Positions 16,365-16,504 of a stretch of DNA of 16,504 nucleotides are shown here, piece by piece (within the stretch, counting starts at the first letter, position 1; every line of letters starts with the position of its first letter). Source of the stretch: Candidatus Sulfotelmatobacter sp. (GTDB taxonomy: Bacteria > Acidobacteriota > Terriglobia > Terriglobales > Acidobacteriaceae); assembly GCA_030037575.1 (NCBI GenBank), contig JASHRB010000212.1, forward strand, positions 1-16,504. The letters are read 5' to 3'. The translations under genes and the position numbers were made by a program. The notes under the pieces were generated by a model. The model saw only the letters and a program-made list of their open reading frames with translations, ran no database searches and was not told where the DNA came from.

Positions 16365-16504
16365 CCGAATGAATCCTCCTCGCCAAAAACCTGGCTTCCG
16401 GGTTGTTTGGGCGGACTGGTTACCTACTTAGAGTCCCATCTGGACGAAAGGGTTTCAGATACAGCAAGAGCGCCTGGAAAGCGCATTTCGAGTGTATCAA
16501 TTTC
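16365..16504 (-). promoter_or_regulatory. Leader region upstream of tkt, cut by the window edge
   Basis: Read on the minus strand these 140 bp end in the tkt ribosome site (GAGGAGGA). No clear -10/-35 pair was found: TTGATA near the edge fits a -35 box well but has no -10 partner at 16-18 nt. The promoter of the sugar-phosphate cluster may be here or beyond the window. Confidence 0.3.

Noticed and set aside
16424..16504. Possible 3' end of another minus-strand gene at the right edge
   Set aside because: Two frames are open for about 26 codons to the edge, but the stretch is too short and shows no motif, so it cannot be told from non-coding DNA.
1..16504. Mobile elements, CRISPR arrays, defence systems or prophage genes
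   Set aside because: Every large open region is accounted for by housekeeping or metabolic genes; no transposase, integrase, direct-repeat array or terminal inverted repeats were seen.

Overview
The window looks like a chromosomal, GC-rich stretch (I estimate about 60% G+C by eye) from a Gram-negative soil-type bacterium. Acidobacteriota (Terriglobia-like) is my best guess. The reasons are a secreted S10 serine carboxypeptidase-like protein, a transaldolase/phosphoglucose isomerase pair of the type often fused in that phylum and in cyanobacteria and actinobacteria, a short NAD-type 6-phosphogluconate dehydrogenase, and a proteobacterial-type glucokinase. The assignment is inference from gene content; no rRNA or tRNA was found to confirm it.

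Left part, plus strand (1-4326): the 3' end of a sugar-phosphate isomerase/epimerase-like TIM-barrel gene, then asnS (asparaginyl-tRNA synthetase). A 493-bp gene-free stretch follows that can fold into several nested hairpins. Then comes a two-gene unit, rocF (arginase) and ddl (D-alanine-D-alanine ligase), separated by 5 nt.

Middle (4327-6857): a minus-strand gene for an exported S10-family peptidase, with a clean intrinsic terminator downstream (4455-4475). A divergent 285-bp spacer separates it from a small plus-strand gene for an unrecognised 136-aa protein with a CxxC motif.

Right part, minus strand (16364 down to 6866): a seven-gene sugar-phosphate cluster in transcription order tkt, tal, pgi, gnd, zwf, glk, pgl. 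Together these cover glucose phosphorylation, interconversion with fructose-6-phosphate, the whole oxidative pentose phosphate branch, and both carbon-transfer enzymes of the non-oxidative branch. Only ribose-5-phosphate isomerase and ribulose-5-phosphate epimerase are missing, and they could lie outside the window. Spacing tightens along the transcript: 111, 22, 70 and 37 nt, then two 4-bp start/stop overlaps (ATGA for zwf/glk, GTGA for glk/pgl). The cluster ends 8 bp from the convergent 136-aa gene with no U-tract terminator visible.

No insertion sequence, CRISPR array, prophage, rRNA or tRNA was found, and I see no clearly new system. The items most worth a second look are the structured asnS-rocF spacer, the separate tal and pgi genes whose lengths add up to the usual fusion protein, the predicted NAD preference of Gnd, and the unknown CxxC protein.
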